This document shows positions 8,487-18,893 of a stretch of 64,000 nucleotides of DNA, one piece after another. A program made the translations under genes and the position numbers. Numbering within the stretch: position 1 is the first letter of the stretch; each line of letters starts with the position of its first letter. The stretch comes from Halorhabdus salina (GTDB taxonomy: Archaea > Halobacteriota > Halobacteria > Halobacteriales > Haloarculaceae): the NCBI RefSeq assembly GCF_013839425.1, contig NZ_JACDNP010000009.1, forward strand, positions 1 through 64,000, given 5' to 3'. The notes under the pieces were generated by a model. It was not told the origin of the DNA. It was given only the letters and a program-made list of their open reading frames with translations, and did not search any database.

Positions 8487-9512
8487 TCACTCGTCGCTCG
8501 TCCGGGAGAGATCAAGCTGAATCGTCGGGTACCAGCCCGCCAACGCCGGCAGATAGACGCCGAGAAAGCGATCGATGAGGATCGTCGGCGCGCCGACTGC
8601 CGGCGGGACGCCCAGTGCGGCCAGGACGAGCGTCCCCGAGGCCTCGGCGACGCCGACGCCACCGGGCGTGACGGGGACGAACGTGACGGCGTAGGCGGTC
8701 ACCAGCGCCAGCGGCAGGAGGATCGCCGGCGTGAACGGCTCGCCGACGGCGTCTAAGAGCAGCCAGCTCCGTGCGCCGGGGACGACCATCAGCGCGATGA
8801 CCCACCCAGAAGCGTACGTGACTGGCGTCCGGGGGGAACCGAGCAGCGTGGAAAACGTCTCGGCGGCCTCGGCGCTCAGGTCCGGCAGCGCCCCCAGAAA
8901 CCGCTCGATTGCCCCGCCCGCAAGCGGGATGCGATGGGTCGGGATTCGGCGTTCAATCGTGCTCGCGAGCGCGCCCACGCCGTCGAGGCGTGTCCCAGCC
9001 ACGATCACCGTCAGTCCCACGACCAGGTAGACCCCCGCCGATGCCGCGAGGGCGAATAGCAACCACGGCTCCATCCGCATCCCGAATACCACCAGACCGA
9101 GGGTGGCGACCAGTCCATACAGCATCGCGTACAGCGCCGTGTGGAGTGCAGCGACCGCGACGAGCGGACCCCAGGACTGGCCCGTGTACTGCCGGAGGAC
9201 GGCAGGCGCGAGCGACCGCCCGACGGCCTGGGTCGGGCTGAGATGATTGACGAACGCGACTGACAGCGTCGTGCCTGCCGCCACGCGAAACGGCGTCCGA
9301 GTGAGTCGATTGAGCAGGACGTGCCAGGTCCAAAAGCGAGCCAGCAGCCCCACGATCGACAGGCCGAGGATCGCCAGGACGACGAGCGGCTCGATCCGGC
9401 CGAAGGTGCGAACGATTCGTCCCCAGTCGGTCTGGCTCACCAGCCACGCGAGCACCGCCAGTCCGATCGCGTAGCGGGCGGCGGTCACCAGCCGCTGGCG
9501 TCTCTCACTCAT
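8487..9512 (-). CDS. Flippase-like LPG synthase TM-region protein (UPF0104)
   Basis: A 341-residue integral membrane protein with about eight hydrophobic helices. It has the marker motif TPGGVGVAEA near residue 290 and an early NHLSPTQAVGRS region, as in lysylphosphatidylglycerol synthase membrane domains and the related flippase-like proteins that move lipid-linked substrates. It is the last gene of a minus-strand series after a sulfatase and a deacetylase, suggesting a role in surface glycan or lipid assembly. The substrate is unknown. Confidence 0.82.
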   Translation of the reverse strand: MSERRQRLVTAARYAIGLAVLAWLVSQTDWGRIVRTFGRIEPLVVLAILGLSIVGLLARFWTWHVLLNRLTRTPFRVAAGTTLSVAFVNHLSPTQAVGRSLAPAVLRQYTGQSWGPLVAVAALHTALYAMLYGLVATLGLVVFGMRMEPWLLFALAASAGVYLVVGLTVIVAGTRLDGVGALASTIERRIPTHRIPLAGGAIERFLGALPDLSAEAAETFSTLLGSPRTPVTYASGWVIALMVVPGARSWLLLDAVGEPFTPAILLPLALVTAYAVTFVPVTPGGVGVAEASGTLVLAALGVPPAVGAPTILIDRFLGVYLPALAGWYPTIQLDLSRTSDE

Positions 9513-9538
9513 CGTTTCGCTCCTCCCTTCGAGGCCGG

Positions 9539-10687
9539 CTAGCCGGCGTCGGCATACCCCAGGTCCTTGAGTTGTTGCTCGACGTCCGCCGAGACGTCAC
9601 TCGAACTGACGGCCGCTGTCTCTTCGCCACGGTGGAGCGATACCTCGGCGTCGCGAGCAATGAGTTTCCGCTCGAAGTCCTGCCAGCAGACCGTCGCCTC
9701 TTCGTGCCACGGCGCGACCGTTATCGTCTGTTCGGTCCGAGAACTCGTGAGATCAGTCCCTTGCCAGGCGTCGGGGATCTCCAGGCCGACGCCCGCAGCC
9801 AGCGTCGGTGCGATATCGAGCAGGCTCAGCCGGTCTCCGAGCGTCTCGACGCCGTCGAGGACGACCGGGACTTGAATGAGCGAGTCGGCCACCCGGCGGC
9901 GATAGCCCTGGTGGTAGTAGTAGCCGTCTTCGCCGAGTTCTTCACCGTGGTCGGCCGCGAACGCGAAAATTGGATCGCTGTCGATCGTTTCGAGCAACTG
10001 CTCGATCCGCTCGTCGGCCCGTCCGAGTGCGTCACGATAGGCCGAGACGATCCGTTCGTGGCCCGCTTCGCTCACCTCGTTCGAGCCAAACCAGTGGCGA
10101 CCGCCTGCGGCTTCGGCTGTTCGGTCGAGGTCGTTGGGGATCCCCTCGTCACCGGAGCCGTATGGGCGGTGGGTTCCCATGAGGTGAATCCAGAGGAACC
10201 GCGGCGCGTCGGCGTCGTTGAACTGCTCGATCGCGGTTTCGAGGACTTCCTCGTCGTCGGGCAGGTCGTCCATGTTGGCGGCCATCGGGTAGACTCGCCG
10301 GTAGACTTGCCGGACGACATCGAACGAGCCCAGGTACTCCCGGAGGCGGCTGCGCCGGTTCTTCGCTGGGTTGCCCGCGCCGGACATGAAATTGTCGTAG
10401 TAGTCGAAGCCGGCGTTGAAATCGAACGTCGGATCGGCCTGGGCCGAGGGGACGAGGCCGATAGTGATGTAGCCCGCCTCAGCGAGCACGTTCGCCAGTG
10501 TCGGCCCGATGACTTTCGATTCGATAGCGGCGCGCAACCGGGAGGATTGCAGCGCCGCCAGACTTGGGCGCGTGTAGTGACCGGCGGTCACGCCGGTGAG
10601 GACGTCGTGGCTGTCGAGAAACGACATCGCGTCGACGAAGTCCCGGCGCACGGAGTCGGCCGTCACGAGGACGATGTCGTCGGTCAT
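9539..10687 (-). CDS. Sulfatase / alkaline-phosphatase superfamily hydrolase
   Basis: 382 residues. The metal-binding start is DDIVLVTADSVRRD. The nucleophile region HYTRPSLAAL has Thr where classical sulfatases have Cys or Ser, so a phospho-group transferase or phosphodiesterase activity is possible. The late metal site ADHGEELGEDGYYYHQG is near residue 250. No signal peptide is seen, so the enzyme is probably cytoplasmic. It is 26 bases from the flippase-like gene on the same strand, in a glycan-related cluster. The natural substrate is not known. Confidence 0.85.
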   Translation of the reverse strand: MTDDIVLVTADSVRRDFVDAMSFLDSHDVLTGVTAGHYTRPSLAALQSSRLRAAIESKVIGPTLANVLAEAGYITIGLVPSAQADPTFDFNAGFDYYDNFMSGAGNPAKNRRSRLREYLGSFDVVRQVYRRVYPMAANMDDLPDDEEVLETAIEQFNDADAPRFLWIHLMGTHRPYGSGDEGIPNDLDRTAEAAGGRHWFGSNEVSEAGHERIVSAYRDALGRADERIEQLLETIDSDPIFAFAADHGEELGEDGYYYHQGYRRRVADSLIQVPVVLDGVETLGDRLSLLDIAPTLAAGVGLEIPDAWQGTDLTSSRTEQTITVAPWHEEATVCWQDFERKLIARDAEVSLHRGEETAAVSSSDVSADVEQQLKDLGYADAG

Positions 10688-10757
10688 GTCGGTCTTGGGT
10701 CAACCTCCCCCCGGGCGAATACAATAGCTTCGGTCTGGGCACGCGATCGGCCAGAAT

Positions 10758-11624
10758 CTATCCGTCCGCGTCCGCTGGCGTGCCCGGTTCGAAGGCGTCA
10801 GTCTCGCTCTCAAGTACCGACCGGGCGGTGACGAACTCGAAGTCGGTGTTCAGGATACGTTCGAGCGCTCGCCACATCCACGCGCCGGTCCGGACGTACA
10901 CGCGGCGGGGAACCCCCTCGACGCGTGGCAGATCGGCGAACTCCCAGGGGTGGACGTACAGCACGGGCGCGATCCCCCGCCTCGCCAGCCATCGCATCCC
11001 GGCGATCGTATAGCGGACGCCGAAAAACCGTAGCCACGTCCCCGTCAGGGGCAATCGCAGGCCGGGCATCACGGCGACCGGGAGTTCGCCGATCGACGCT
11101 GGCGCGCCAGACTGGATTGTGTCGGCGGTTGTCGGCCGCTGGGTCGACCACTCGCCGCCGTACCAGCCTGGGATCGATCGACACGGGACGGTACTGGAGT
11201 CATATCGGTAGCCCGTCTCGGCAAGCATCTCGAAGTGGTCGGCCGCGATCTCGAAGGAGGGTGCCCGGAACCCGGCCACTGGCTGGCCAGTGAGGGCTTC
11301 GAGGGACTCCCGCGAGTCCCGCAGTTCCGACCGTCGCCGGTCGGCATCGAGTTCCGTGAGGTGGCGGTGGGTCATCGTGTGCGAGGCGATCTCGTGGCCC
11401 TTCGAGGCGACTCGTTCGATCCGATCGGGGTGATCGCGGGCCAGTTCACCGACGACGAACCAGGTGGCCGTCGCCTCGTGGGCGTCGAGGGTCTCGACGA
11501 GACGGTCGATCTGTTCGGGGCCGACATCTGGATCGGGGACGGTGCCACTCGCTGTTCGATAGGCGGGCGTGTGAGCGAAGCTCTCGGCGTCGATCGTGAG
11601 GGCGGCCCGCGGTGGTGACGCCAT
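10758..11624 (-). CDS. Polysaccharide deacetylase (NodB domain)
   Basis: A 288-residue carbohydrate esterase family 4-like protein. The catalytic Asp lies in LTIDAESFAH (about residue 12), the zinc HxxxH motif in ASHTMTHRHL (about 80), and the following conserved motif is FRAPSFEI. The C-terminal half (YVHPWEFADLPR) resembles members with a DUF3473-type tail involved in exopolysaccharide systems. It is transcribed away from the adjacent plus-strand glycosyltransferase, with 97 bases between them as the shared promoter region. Confidence 0.88.
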   Translation of the reverse strand: MASPPRAALTIDAESFAHTPAYRTASGTVPDPDVGPEQIDRLVETLDAHEATATWFVVGELARDHPDRIERVASKGHEIASHTMTHRHLTELDADRRRSELRDSRESLEALTGQPVAGFRAPSFEIAADHFEMLAETGYRYDSSTVPCRSIPGWYGGEWSTQRPTTADTIQSGAPASIGELPVAVMPGLRLPLTGTWLRFFGVRYTIAGMRWLARRGIAPVLYVHPWEFADLPRVEGVPRRVYVRTGAWMWRALERILNTDFEFVTARSVLESETDAFEPGTPADADG

Positions 11625-11721
11625 GGGTCGGCCCGGGAGTTCTCGGCCGGTCCACGTACGCCTGTCGGTGTCGGCCGACGATGCACAAGGCCTAATATCC
11701 GCATCGCCGAGCGTCTAGCCA

Positions 11722-12810
11722 ATGGGAACATTGCCCCTCCTGCCCCTCGATAGGGGGGTGACGGTCCTCCAGACGCCCGCGCTGGGGAGCCCGGAACTGA
11801 CGACAGCCCTTGGTATCCTCGCCGTCGTCGTCCTCCTGTGGGGCCTGGAACGCTACCGGACGACCTTCTCGAAGGCGGAGTTGCTGGTCTCGCTTGCCCT
11901 CTCTGGGGGTATCGCGCTGATGGCCTTCGCGCCGACGATGTTCAACCGGATCGGGGCCCTGCTCAACATCGAACAGCGTCCGTTGGTCATCGCGCTGTTG
12001 TCGAACGTGACGCTGACGGTGCTCGTCCTCTGGCTGTTCGCCCGGACGCGCTCGAATCATCTCACGATCGGTGACCTCACGCGCTCGCTGACGGTCGAGC
12101 GCGCACCGACGGTCGAGACGCCCGAAGACCCGGTGGCGTTCGTCGTCATTCCGGCGTACAACGAAGGCGCGGCGGTCGCCGATGTGGTCGCTTCGCTACC
12201 CGAGCGTGCCGGGGGCTACGCCATCCAGGCGGTCGTCGTCTCGGACGGGTCGACGGACGACACTGCCACCGTGGTCGCTGACACGCGCGCAATGGTTGTC
12301 GAACACCCGATCAACCAGGGCCAGGGTGGCGCGCTCCAGACTGGCTTTGCGATCGCCCAACGCAACGGTGCCGACGCGGTCGTGACGATGGACGCTGACG
12401 GCCAGCACCCCGTCGAGTACCTCCAAGAGTTACTGGACCCAATTGCGACCGACCGGGCGGACTTCGTGGTCGGATCCCGATACGTCGGCGACGACCGTTC
12501 GGACAACGGGCCGGCCAGACAGGCGGGCATCAGGGTGTTCACGGCGCTGATCAACCTGGTCGCGAAACTCGATGTCACGGACTGTACCAACGGCTATCGA
12601 GCGATCCGCGGATCGGCCCTCTCCGAGCTGACGTTGACCGAAGAGCGCTTTAGCGCCCCCGAACTCCTGATCGAGGCCCGGAAGAACGCGCTCCGGATCG
12701 AGGAAGTGCCGGTGACGATCCGCGAGCGAGACGAAGGCGAGAGCAAGAAACCGACGCTTGGCTATGCCTTCGGGCTGACGCGGACAATTTTCGTCACCTG
12801 GCTGCGGTAG
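11722..12810 (+). CDS. Glycosyltransferase family 2 with N-terminal membrane domain
   Basis: 362 residues. The first ~115 residues contain three hydrophobic helices in a DUF2304-like arrangement. The rest is a GT-A domain with VIPAYNEG (about 136), SDGSTDDT (about 173) and the DxD-type MDADGQHP (about 220), resembling dolichyl-phosphate sugar synthases. The likely role is making lipid-linked sugar for surface glycans or protein N-glycosylation. The GT39-type gene follows 82 bases downstream on the same strand and could use the product. Confidence 0.88.
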   Translation: MGTLPLLPLDRGVTVLQTPALGSPELTTALGILAVVVLLWGLERYRTTFSKAELLVSLALSGGIALMAFAPTMFNRIGALLNIEQRPLVIALLSNVTLTVLVLWLFARTRSNHLTIGDLTRSLTVERAPTVETPEDPVAFVVIPAYNEGAAVADVVASLPERAGGYAIQAVVVSDGSTDDTATVVADTRAMVVEHPINQGQGGALQTGFAIAQRNGADAVVTMDADGQHPVEYLQELLDPIATDRADFVVGSRYVGDDRSDNGPARQAGIRVFTALINLVAKLDVTDCTNGYRAIRGSALSELTLTEERFSAPELLIEARKNALRIEEVPVTIRERDEGESKKPTLGYAFGLTRTIFVTWLR

Positions 12811-12892
12811 TTGTTCTGTCTTTGCTTCACAGCCGCCCGCTGCTCGGTCGCTCTCGGCAGGTTTATTCGGGCGAGCGCCGGATGGTCCCTCG

Positions 12893-14716
12893 ATGGGCGC
12901 CCTCCGTGACTTGCTCGGACGCGCACGCGGACAGGTTAAAGCTGACCTGGCAGCAGACCGGAAACTCCGGTACATCCTGCTGTTGTCGGCGGCTCTGTCC
13001 CTGTTTTGGATCTGGCATCGTGTCCCCAACTTCGCGACCCGAGACGAGCGCTGGCGCGTCGTCGACCCGCTCGAAGTGCTGGGCTTCTACCTTGACGACC
13101 CGAGCGTCCAGGGGCTTCGGGACGGCCTGTCCCACTGGCGGGCCTACGGCCCGACGATGTATCTCTACGGGCTGACGGCGCTGCCGGTGATCGCGCTCAC
13201 TGTGGTTTCGGGTGATCTCGGGATCTTCGCCAACATCCGGGCGGCCGCGACGAAGGATCTCTTCGCTCACTGGCACGCCCTCCCGGGCTGGGTCTGGACG
13301 GGGACGATCGTGCTCGCGCGGCTCACGACCGTCGTACTGGCGGTCGGGTGTGTCTATCTCGTCTATCGAATCGGGACGCAGTTGCGCGATCGTGCGACCG
13401 GTCGACTGGCTGCCCTCTTGTTGGCACTGACCTGGGCACTGGTTTCGCTGACTCACGAGGCAGGCGAAGACGTCCCAATGCTGTTTTGCTTACTTCTGGT
13501 CCTGTATCTCTCGCTCCGGTTCCTGGAAACCGGCGACGGGGACCTTGTGGTCGCCGGGGCAGGGCTGACTGGACTGGCGATGGCATTCAAGCTCACGGCG
13601 GGGATCGGCGTGATCTTCTTCGGAGTCGCGTACCTGCTCCGGGCCCGACGCTCGGCTGATTTCTGGGACTCGGTGTACCGACCGACGGTGATCAAGCGCT
13701 CGGTGGTACTTGGCCTGCTGGTGTTTTTCCTGTCGTTCCCGAGTGTCTTCGCCGAAGGGCCCATGGTCGTCCTCGAACGGATCGGCAGGGGTGTTTCGGC
13801 GAAATCCTCGCCCCACGGCTGGCTGTACGATCACCCCTCGTGGTGGTGGATCACTCGGAGTTACCTCAACGGCCTCGGCTGGCCGCTGTTCGTCGGCGTC
13901 CTCGGTGGCCTGGCTGCGACTCTCGGTCGACTCCGTGAACGGTCGCGAGAGACAGACGGCGTCATCGTCATCCTGTCGGGACTGGTCGTCGCACTCGGCG
14001 TGTTCTCGCTGTGGGCCTACCTCCGGACCCACCATCTCATGCCGACGATTCCGCTGCTCGTCCTGTTGTTGGCCATCGCACTCAGACGACTAGCCGAGCG
14101 CCGGAAGCGCCTCGCTCGCGTGCTGGTCGTCGGGCTGGTCGTATCGACGGCCATCTACACCGGGATCGGCACCGTCGGATACGCGTCCCAGCCACGTGAC
14201 CAGGCCGTCTCGTACATTTCGAGCAACGCCGGGCCGAACGCGACGGTCGAAACCTACCCCTGGGATCCCCAGGAAGCGGCTGTCCCGCACGGGCTGGAGA
14301 CCTATCGCTGGTCGAACCGGACCGATACAAGCCAGTCGATCGGCGACTGGATGGGCGACCTGCCCGAGCGGTGTCCGGACTTTATCGCTCTCAACCACCA
14401 GCAGGCAATGTTGTATCTCGCGTCAGAGAATCACAGTGCGCTCTCGGCGAGTTACACGGATCCCACCGTCGAGGCGTACCTCCGTGATCTTCTCTACACG
14501 GACACCTATCCCTACGAGATCGGCGGCCGGTTCGGCCCGGAACCGATCTTCCTATCGACTGGCTCGCCACGGGACTCGACGTGGGACCTCCTCCAGGCCG
14601 GCGTCAATCCGCGCTCGATACAGTACGGCGATCCACAGGACTTCGGCGTCGACCAGTACGTGATCGTCCTCGAACGGACGGGCAACTGCACGGTCGGTAG
14701 CCTCAGCGACCCCTAA
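12893..14716 (+). CDS. GT39-like membrane glycosyltransferase
   Basis: A 607-residue polytopic protein with about ten membrane helices in the first 430 residues and a C-terminal outside domain. The first external loop has a charged RDERWRVVD region, as expected for the acidic catalytic loop of GT-C enzymes of the PMT/ArnT type. It probably transfers sugar from a lipid carrier on the outer face of the membrane. The last four bases overlap the convergent HemAT gene. The substrate is unknown. Confidence 0.8.
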   Translation: MGALRDLLGRARGQVKADLAADRKLRYILLLSAALSLFWIWHRVPNFATRDERWRVVDPLEVLGFYLDDPSVQGLRDGLSHWRAYGPTMYLYGLTALPVIALTVVSGDLGIFANIRAAATKDLFAHWHALPGWVWTGTIVLARLTTVVLAVGCVYLVYRIGTQLRDRATGRLAALLLALTWALVSLTHEAGEDVPMLFCLLLVLYLSLRFLETGDGDLVVAGAGLTGLAMAFKLTAGIGVIFFGVAYLLRARRSADFWDSVYRPTVIKRSVVLGLLVFFLSFPSVFAEGPMVVLERIGRGVSAKSSPHGWLYDHPSWWWITRSYLNGLGWPLFVGVLGGLAATLGRLRERSRETDGVIVILSGLVVALGVFSLWAYLRTHHLMPTIPLLVLLLAIALRRLAERRKRLARVLVVGLVVSTAIYTGIGTVGYASQPRDQAVSYISSNAGPNATVETYPWDPQEAAVPHGLETYRWSNRTDTSQSIGDWMGDLPERCPDFIALNHQQAMLYLASENHSALSASYTDPTVEAYLRDLLYTDTYPYEIGGRFGPEPIFLSTGSPRDSTWDLLQAGVNPRSIQYGDPQDFGVDQYVIVLERTGNCTVGSLSDP

Positions 14717-16278
14717 TCGTCTCGGTTCAACCGCCTGACTACCTCCTGAATCTGGCGGACGTTGGCCGTCTGTTCTTCGTTGGCGGCGGCCACCTCGTCG
14801 ACCTCGTTGGCGATGGTCTCGGCCTGCTCGACGAGTTCGTCGACCATCGCGGCGACCTCCTCCGTGGATGCGGCTTGATCGTCGGTCGCTTCGGCGACTT
14901 CCTGAATACCCCCCGAGGTCTCAGTGATTGCGTCGACGATGTCCTCGAGATTCGCCATCGCAGCCTCGACCCGATCGATCCCCTGCTGGACCTGCTCGGT
15001 CGTCCGGGCGAGGCTCTCGACGGTCTGTTCGGTATCGTCCTGGATCGCGCCAACCATCGACTCGATCTCGCTGGCGTGTTCCTGTGACTCCCCGGCAAGT
15101 GACTTTACCTCGTCGGCGACGACCGCGAACCCGTCGCCAGCCTCGCCGGCACGGGCGGCCTCGATCGAGGCGTTCAGCGCGAGGATGTTCGTCTGTTCGG
15201 CGATGTCGTTGATCACGTCGACGACCTCGTCGATCTCACCGACGCGGCGCTGGAGACGATCGACATCCTCGGCCACGTCCTGGGCCGAGCCATCGACCGA
15301 TTGCATGACGTCGATCGCGTCATCGGCCGCTTCGCGGCCGTCTTCGGCGAGTTGCTCGGCCTGCGCGCTGGTCTCGTCGACGTCCTCGGCGGTGGCGGCG
15401 ATCTCCTCGATCGTCGCGCTCATGTTCGAGACCTCGCCAGCGACCTCGCTCACGTTCGTCGCCTGATTGTCGGTGACGTCGTTGATCTGTTCGGCACTCG
15501 CCGCGAGATCCTCGGCGGCGTCGTGGGTCTCATCGACCGCTTGCTCGACTTCGCTGGCGACCTCCCGACGGCGTTGTAACTCTCTCTCGACGCGCTGGTT
15601 GTACGAGTGGATGTAGGTGTCCATTGCCACCTGCTGATCGAGATTCAGGAGTTTCAGCGCCGACAGCGACCGTTCGACGATAGCGTCGATCGCTTCCTCC
15701 GGCGTCATTGTGTCCACTGATCCGTCAGGGTCGCTCTCTGGAGCGGCCGCATCGGCGTCACGTTCGCTGGCCACACCGACTGACATCGCCCCGCCGCCGT
15801 CAGTCGCGGCCAGTTCCGCTTTGACGTTCTCGGCGATCGTCTCCATGATCCCCTGATAGTAGATGACGTAGGCCCCGAGGTAGAACTTCGGCCCCATGTC
15901 CAGCATGTCGTGGAGCTTCCCGATCCGTGCCCGCCGGTCGAAGTACGACTGGTCGTATTCGCCATCCCCCAGCGCCCGAAGGTAGCCCGACTGGGTCTGT
16001 TTTAGCTGCTCGACGCCCTTGCTCGAGCGCCCCATCACGTCGACAGTGTCGCCGTACTCCTGCAGATGATCGTAAAATTCCTCAGCGAGGTCGTCTGCGA
16101 GATCGTCGAAATCCGCGGACATCCCGGCCAGTCGCTCGGCATCCGCCGCCTCGAACTGCGTGAAGGCTTTCCGCCAGCGGATCTCCTCGGCGTCGATCCC
16201 GATCTCGTCGGTCAGCGTCTCGCCGTCAACAGTTCGTCGCTTCTGGGCGTCGATAACGTCACGTTCGTTCGATGTCAT
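14713..16278 (-). CDS. hemAT: Globin-coupled methyl-accepting transducer (HemAT)
   Basis: A 521-residue soluble chemotaxis transducer that senses oxygen. The N-terminal globin (about residues 25-190) has the proximal heme His at 123 in [16 protein letters not shown]. The C-terminal methyl-accepting signalling domain carries the conserved hairpin tip ([19 protein letters not shown], about residues 365-385) and ends in the NRDD tail. No membrane segments are present. The domain order is that of HemAT from Halobacterium and Bacillus. It would drive aerotaxis through CheA/CheW encoded elsewhere. Confidence 0.94.
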   Translation of the reverse strand: MTSNERDVIDAQKRRTVDGETLTDEIGIDAEEIRWRKAFTQFEAADAERLAGMSADFDDLADDLAEEFYDHLQEYGDTVDVMGRSSKGVEQLKQTQSGYLRALGDGEYDQSYFDRRARIGKLHDMLDMGPKFYLGAYVIYYQGIMETIAENVKAELAATDGGGAMSVGVASERDADAAAPESDPDGSVDTMTPEEAIDAIVERSLSALKLLNLDQQVAMDTYIHSYNQRVERELQRRREVASEVEQAVDETHDAAEDLAASAEQINDVTDNQATNVSEVAGEVSNMSATIEEIAATAEDVDETSAQAEQLAEDGREAADDAIDVMQSVDGSAQDVAEDVDRLQRRVGEIDEVVDVINDIAEQTNILALNASIEAARAGEAGDGFAVVADEVKSLAGESQEHASEIESMVGAIQDDTEQTVESLARTTEQVQQGIDRVEAAMANLEDIVDAITETSGGIQEVAEATDDQAASTEEVAAMVDELVEQAETIANEVDEVAAANEEQTANVRQIQEVVRRLNRDD

Positions 16279-16480
16279 GAGTGGGTTCTGGATGTCCCGC
16301 AGTCGGCCGGCCCGTGACGGGCACGGGTGTCGCGTCGTACGGGTCGTGACGACAATCTAGTTCTACCCACCGTAATGTTTTCCCTCCAATTTCAAATCTG
16401 ATTTCTACTGGATTGTATTGGATATATATGAGGGAAGTGGACAAATACACAACTCGATGGTCGGGCGATCGATCGACACC

Positions 16481-16490
16481 CTTTATGGAG
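16481..16490 (+). promoter_or_regulatory. Probable TATA box of hisA
   Basis: CTTTATGGAG lies 21-30 bases before the hisA ATG, consistent with a leaderless mRNA. An additional AT-rich block lies further upstream at about 16420-16430. Confidence 0.5.
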
Positions 16491-16510
16491 TGGCTGACCC
16501 GGACGGAGAT

Positions 16511-17233
16511 ATGTTCCCGGCGTTCGAGGTTATCCCGGCGGTGGATATGCAAGATGGCGAGGTCGTCCAGCTGGTCGGTGGCGAGCGAGGGACGGAGACG
16601 ACCTACGGTGATCCAGTGGCGGCAGCCGAACGCTGGACCGAGGCCGGCGCGGAAACGCTCCACCTGGTCGATCTGGACGGTGCCTTCGAAGGCGAACGCA
16701 AGAATGCCCCGGCGATTGACGCAATCGTCGACGCCGTCGACGTCGACGTCCAACTCGGTGGCGGCATCCGTACGGCCGAGGGTGCCCGGGACCTGCTCGA
16801 CACCGGCGTCGATCGGGTCATCCTCGGGACGGCCGCCGTCGAGAACCCGGAGATCGTCGAAGAAATCAGCGAGACCCATCTGGGGAGCGTCCTCGTCAGC
16901 CTGGACGCCAGCGATGGGGAGGTCGTCGTCTCGGGCTGGACGGAAGGCACGGGTCTCGATCCCGCTGAGGCAGCCCAACGGTACGCCGACCTCGGGGCAG
17001 GCGGGATTCTGTTCACCGACGTCGACGTGGAAGGGCGGCTGGACGGGGTCCGAACCGGTCCAGTCGAACGGGTCGTCGAAGCTGTAGATATTCCCGTCGT
17101 CGCCAGCGGGGGTGTCGCCTCGATCGAGGACGTACGGGCGCTGAAAGACGCGGGTGCGGCCGCAGTCGTCGTCGGGAGCGCACTCTACGAGGGCTCGTTC
17201 ACGCTCGCGACAGCACAAGATGCGGTCCGCTGA
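16511..17233 (+). CDS. hisA: ProFAR isomerase HisA
   Basis: 240 residues, the usual length. A TIM-barrel enzyme of histidine synthesis that isomerises the ProFAR aminoaldose to the aminoketose. The two catalytic Asp regions are IPAVDMQDG (near residue 8) and TDVDVEGRLDG (near 170). Phosphate-binding loops GGGIR and ASGGV are present. The ATG at 16511 gives the canonical start MFPAFEVIPAVDM; the upstream in-frame extension is not conserved. hisB follows about 530 bases downstream, separated by a decayed transporter gene. Confidence 0.95.
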   Translation: MFPAFEVIPAVDMQDGEVVQLVGGERGTETTYGDPVAAAERWTEAGAETLHLVDLDGAFEGERKNAPAIDAIVDAVDVDVQLGGGIRTAEGARDLLDTGVDRVILGTAAVENPEIVEEISETHLGSVLVSLDASDGEVVVSGWTEGTGLDPAEAAQRYADLGAGGILFTDVDVEGRLDGVRTGPVERVVEAVDIPVVASGGVASIEDVRALKDAGAAAVVVGSALYEGSFTLATAQDAVR

Positions 17234-17334
17234 GCCACCACATTCCGTCAGGCGTCCGATCGGTGGACTGAACTCGGTCGGCCGGAAATAGCCCAGTCGT
17301 GACTGAGGAGCCACCCGCCGGCATTCGCCGCTAG

Positions 17335-17636
17335 TGGACGGCTGGGATCGCATTGGCGATCGTCCTCTCCGGACTTGGCTTGCAGATGCGCGGGGCAGTC
17401 ATTCCGGAACTCGCGACCGAATTTCGGGTCTCGAAGGGGCTGCTCGGTCTCCTCGGCCCGGCGGGAACACTCGGCTACGTCGTCGCGATCGCGGTCGTCG
17501 GGACGATCGCCGCCCACTCGACGTGGAACGGTGGTGCGTGCTCGGACTCGTCGTGCTGGTCGTGACGATCGGCGTCCTGCCGACGATCCTGGCCGCCAGA
17601 CGGTCGATCTTGCTCCGGGGCGGACTGCTAGAGTGA
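17335..17636 (+). pseudogene. MFS transporter fossil
   Basis: After an in-frame TAG (17332-17334) the frame reads WTAGIALAIVLSGLGLQMRG and continues through two helices typical of the N-terminus of a major facilitator transporter. The sequence then switches frame near 17525 to VLGLVVLVVTIGVLPTILAA and an ending RRSILLRGGLLE, which looks like the last helix and tail. Most of the protein (about 300 residues) is missing. This is a remnant with a lost start, a large internal deletion and a frameshift. Confidence 0.7.
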
Positions 17637-17767
17637 GTCGCGAGCAGCCCTGGACTGTCGTGACTTTCTCGACGCTATCGAAGGCCGGGCCTCGCTCAGA
17701 CGCTCCGCTGTCCGACATCTCCCGGGAAGCCACAATCACCAAATAGCCGGGCCGTCTGGGTCGATCC

Positions 17768-18355
17768 ATGACTGACCGAACGGTGACGGTGACTCGGGAG
17801 ACGGGGGAGACGGCGATCGAGGTAATGCTCGACATCGACGGAAGCGGCGAGGCGACCGTCGAGACGGGAATCGGGTTCCTCGATCACATGCTCGATAGCT
17901 TCGCCACCCACGGCCTGTTCGACCTGACGGTCGCGTGTGACGGCGACCTCGCTGTCGACGACCACCACACGACAGAGGACGTCGCGATCACGCTTGGACA
18001 GGCGATCGATGAGGCGCTGGGGGATCGCGCCGGGATTGTCAGGTTTGCCGATCGCCGCGTCCCGCTCGACGAAGCCGTCGCCGACATCGTGCTTGACGTC
18101 AGCGGCCGCCCGTTCTTTGCCTTCGACGGCGAGTTCTCCCAGGGCGAGGTCGGCGATCTCACGAGCGTCATGGCCGAACACTTCCTGCGCTCGCTGGCGA
18201 CCAATGCGGGACTCACCCTGCACGCGGGCGTCGAGGGGGCCAACGCTCATCACGAGATCGAGGCGCTATTCAAAGGACTGGCCAGAGCGTTGGACGATGC
18301 GACGCGGATCGACGACCGCCGGACAGACGCACCATCGACGAAGGGCGAGCTGTGA
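17768..18355 (+). CDS. hisB: Imidazoleglycerol-phosphate dehydratase
   Basis: A 195-residue monofunctional HisB that dehydrates imidazoleglycerol phosphate in histidine synthesis. Metal-binding His/Glu motifs are visible: [13 protein letters not shown] (about 38-50), DDHHTTED (about 65-72) and [17 protein letters not shown] (about 160-176). There is no phosphatase domain, as expected outside enterobacteria. The stop codon lies next to the ATG of an ACT-domain gene, so the two are probably translationally coupled. Confidence 0.95.
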   Translation: MTDRTVTVTRETGETAIEVMLDIDGSGEATVETGIGFLDHMLDSFATHGLFDLTVACDGDLAVDDHHTTEDVAITLGQAIDEALGDRAGIVRFADRRVPLDEAVADIVLDVSGRPFFAFDGEFSQGEVGDLTSVMAEHFLRSLATNAGLTLHAGVEGANAHHEIEALFKGLARALDDATRIDDRRTDAPSTKGEL

Positions 18356-18357
18356 CC

Positions 18358-18876
18358 ATGGCCGAGTCGGCCTCCTTCGAGGCGATCATGGAGAAGTTCG
18401 AGGACAGCCCGAGCCAGCAGCGAGTCATTCGCCTCCTGCTTGAACGCGGGTTCTCGGTCAACGACGAGGGGCGAGTGGTTTCGGGGGGCATCGAAATCCC
18501 CAATACGGGTATCGCCCGCGAGATCGACGTCGATCGCCGGGTCGTCGACGCGACGACCGACGCAATCCTTTCCGATCCACAACTCCGGCGGATCTTCCAG
18601 AATATCTCAGCCATTCCGAGCCTGCTGGACCTGGCACCTGTCCTCGACCTGGCGGCGATGACCGTTACCGTCCGTGAGGCCGAGGAGTCCGGCATCGTCG
18701 CCCATATCACGAACATGCTCGCCGATCGGGACATCTCGATCCGGCAGGTCATGACCGAAGATCCGGAGTTTACCGACCAGCCCCGGCTGTACGTCATCAC
18801 CGACGAACAGTTGCCGGGCGAGTTACTCAACGAGATTCGCGAGTTGCCGTTCGTCATCAAGATCGAGTTGCAGTAA
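18358..18876 (+). CDS. ACT-domain amino-acid-binding regulator
   Basis: 172 residues. The N-terminal half looks like a winged-helix or HTH unit (SQQRVIRLLLERGFSVNDEG, then GIAREIDVDRRVVDATTDAI). The C-terminal half is an ACT fold starting MTVTVREAEESGIVAHITNML, used for sensing amino acids. This is the archaeal ACT-containing regulator type (COG2150-like). The position right after hisB suggests control of histidine or related synthesis; the ligand is unknown. ATG 18358 was preferred to a GTG at 18352 that overlaps the hisB stop. Confidence 0.75.
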   Translation: MAESASFEAIMEKFEDSPSQQRVIRLLLERGFSVNDEGRVVSGGIEIPNTGIAREIDVDRRVVDATTDAILSDPQLRRIFQNISAIPSLLDLAPVLDLAAMTVTVREAEESGIVAHITNMLADRDISIRQVMTEDPEFTDQPRLYVITDEQLPGELLNEIRELPFVIKIELQ

Positions 18877-18893
18877 CGATCCGATTGTTCCGG

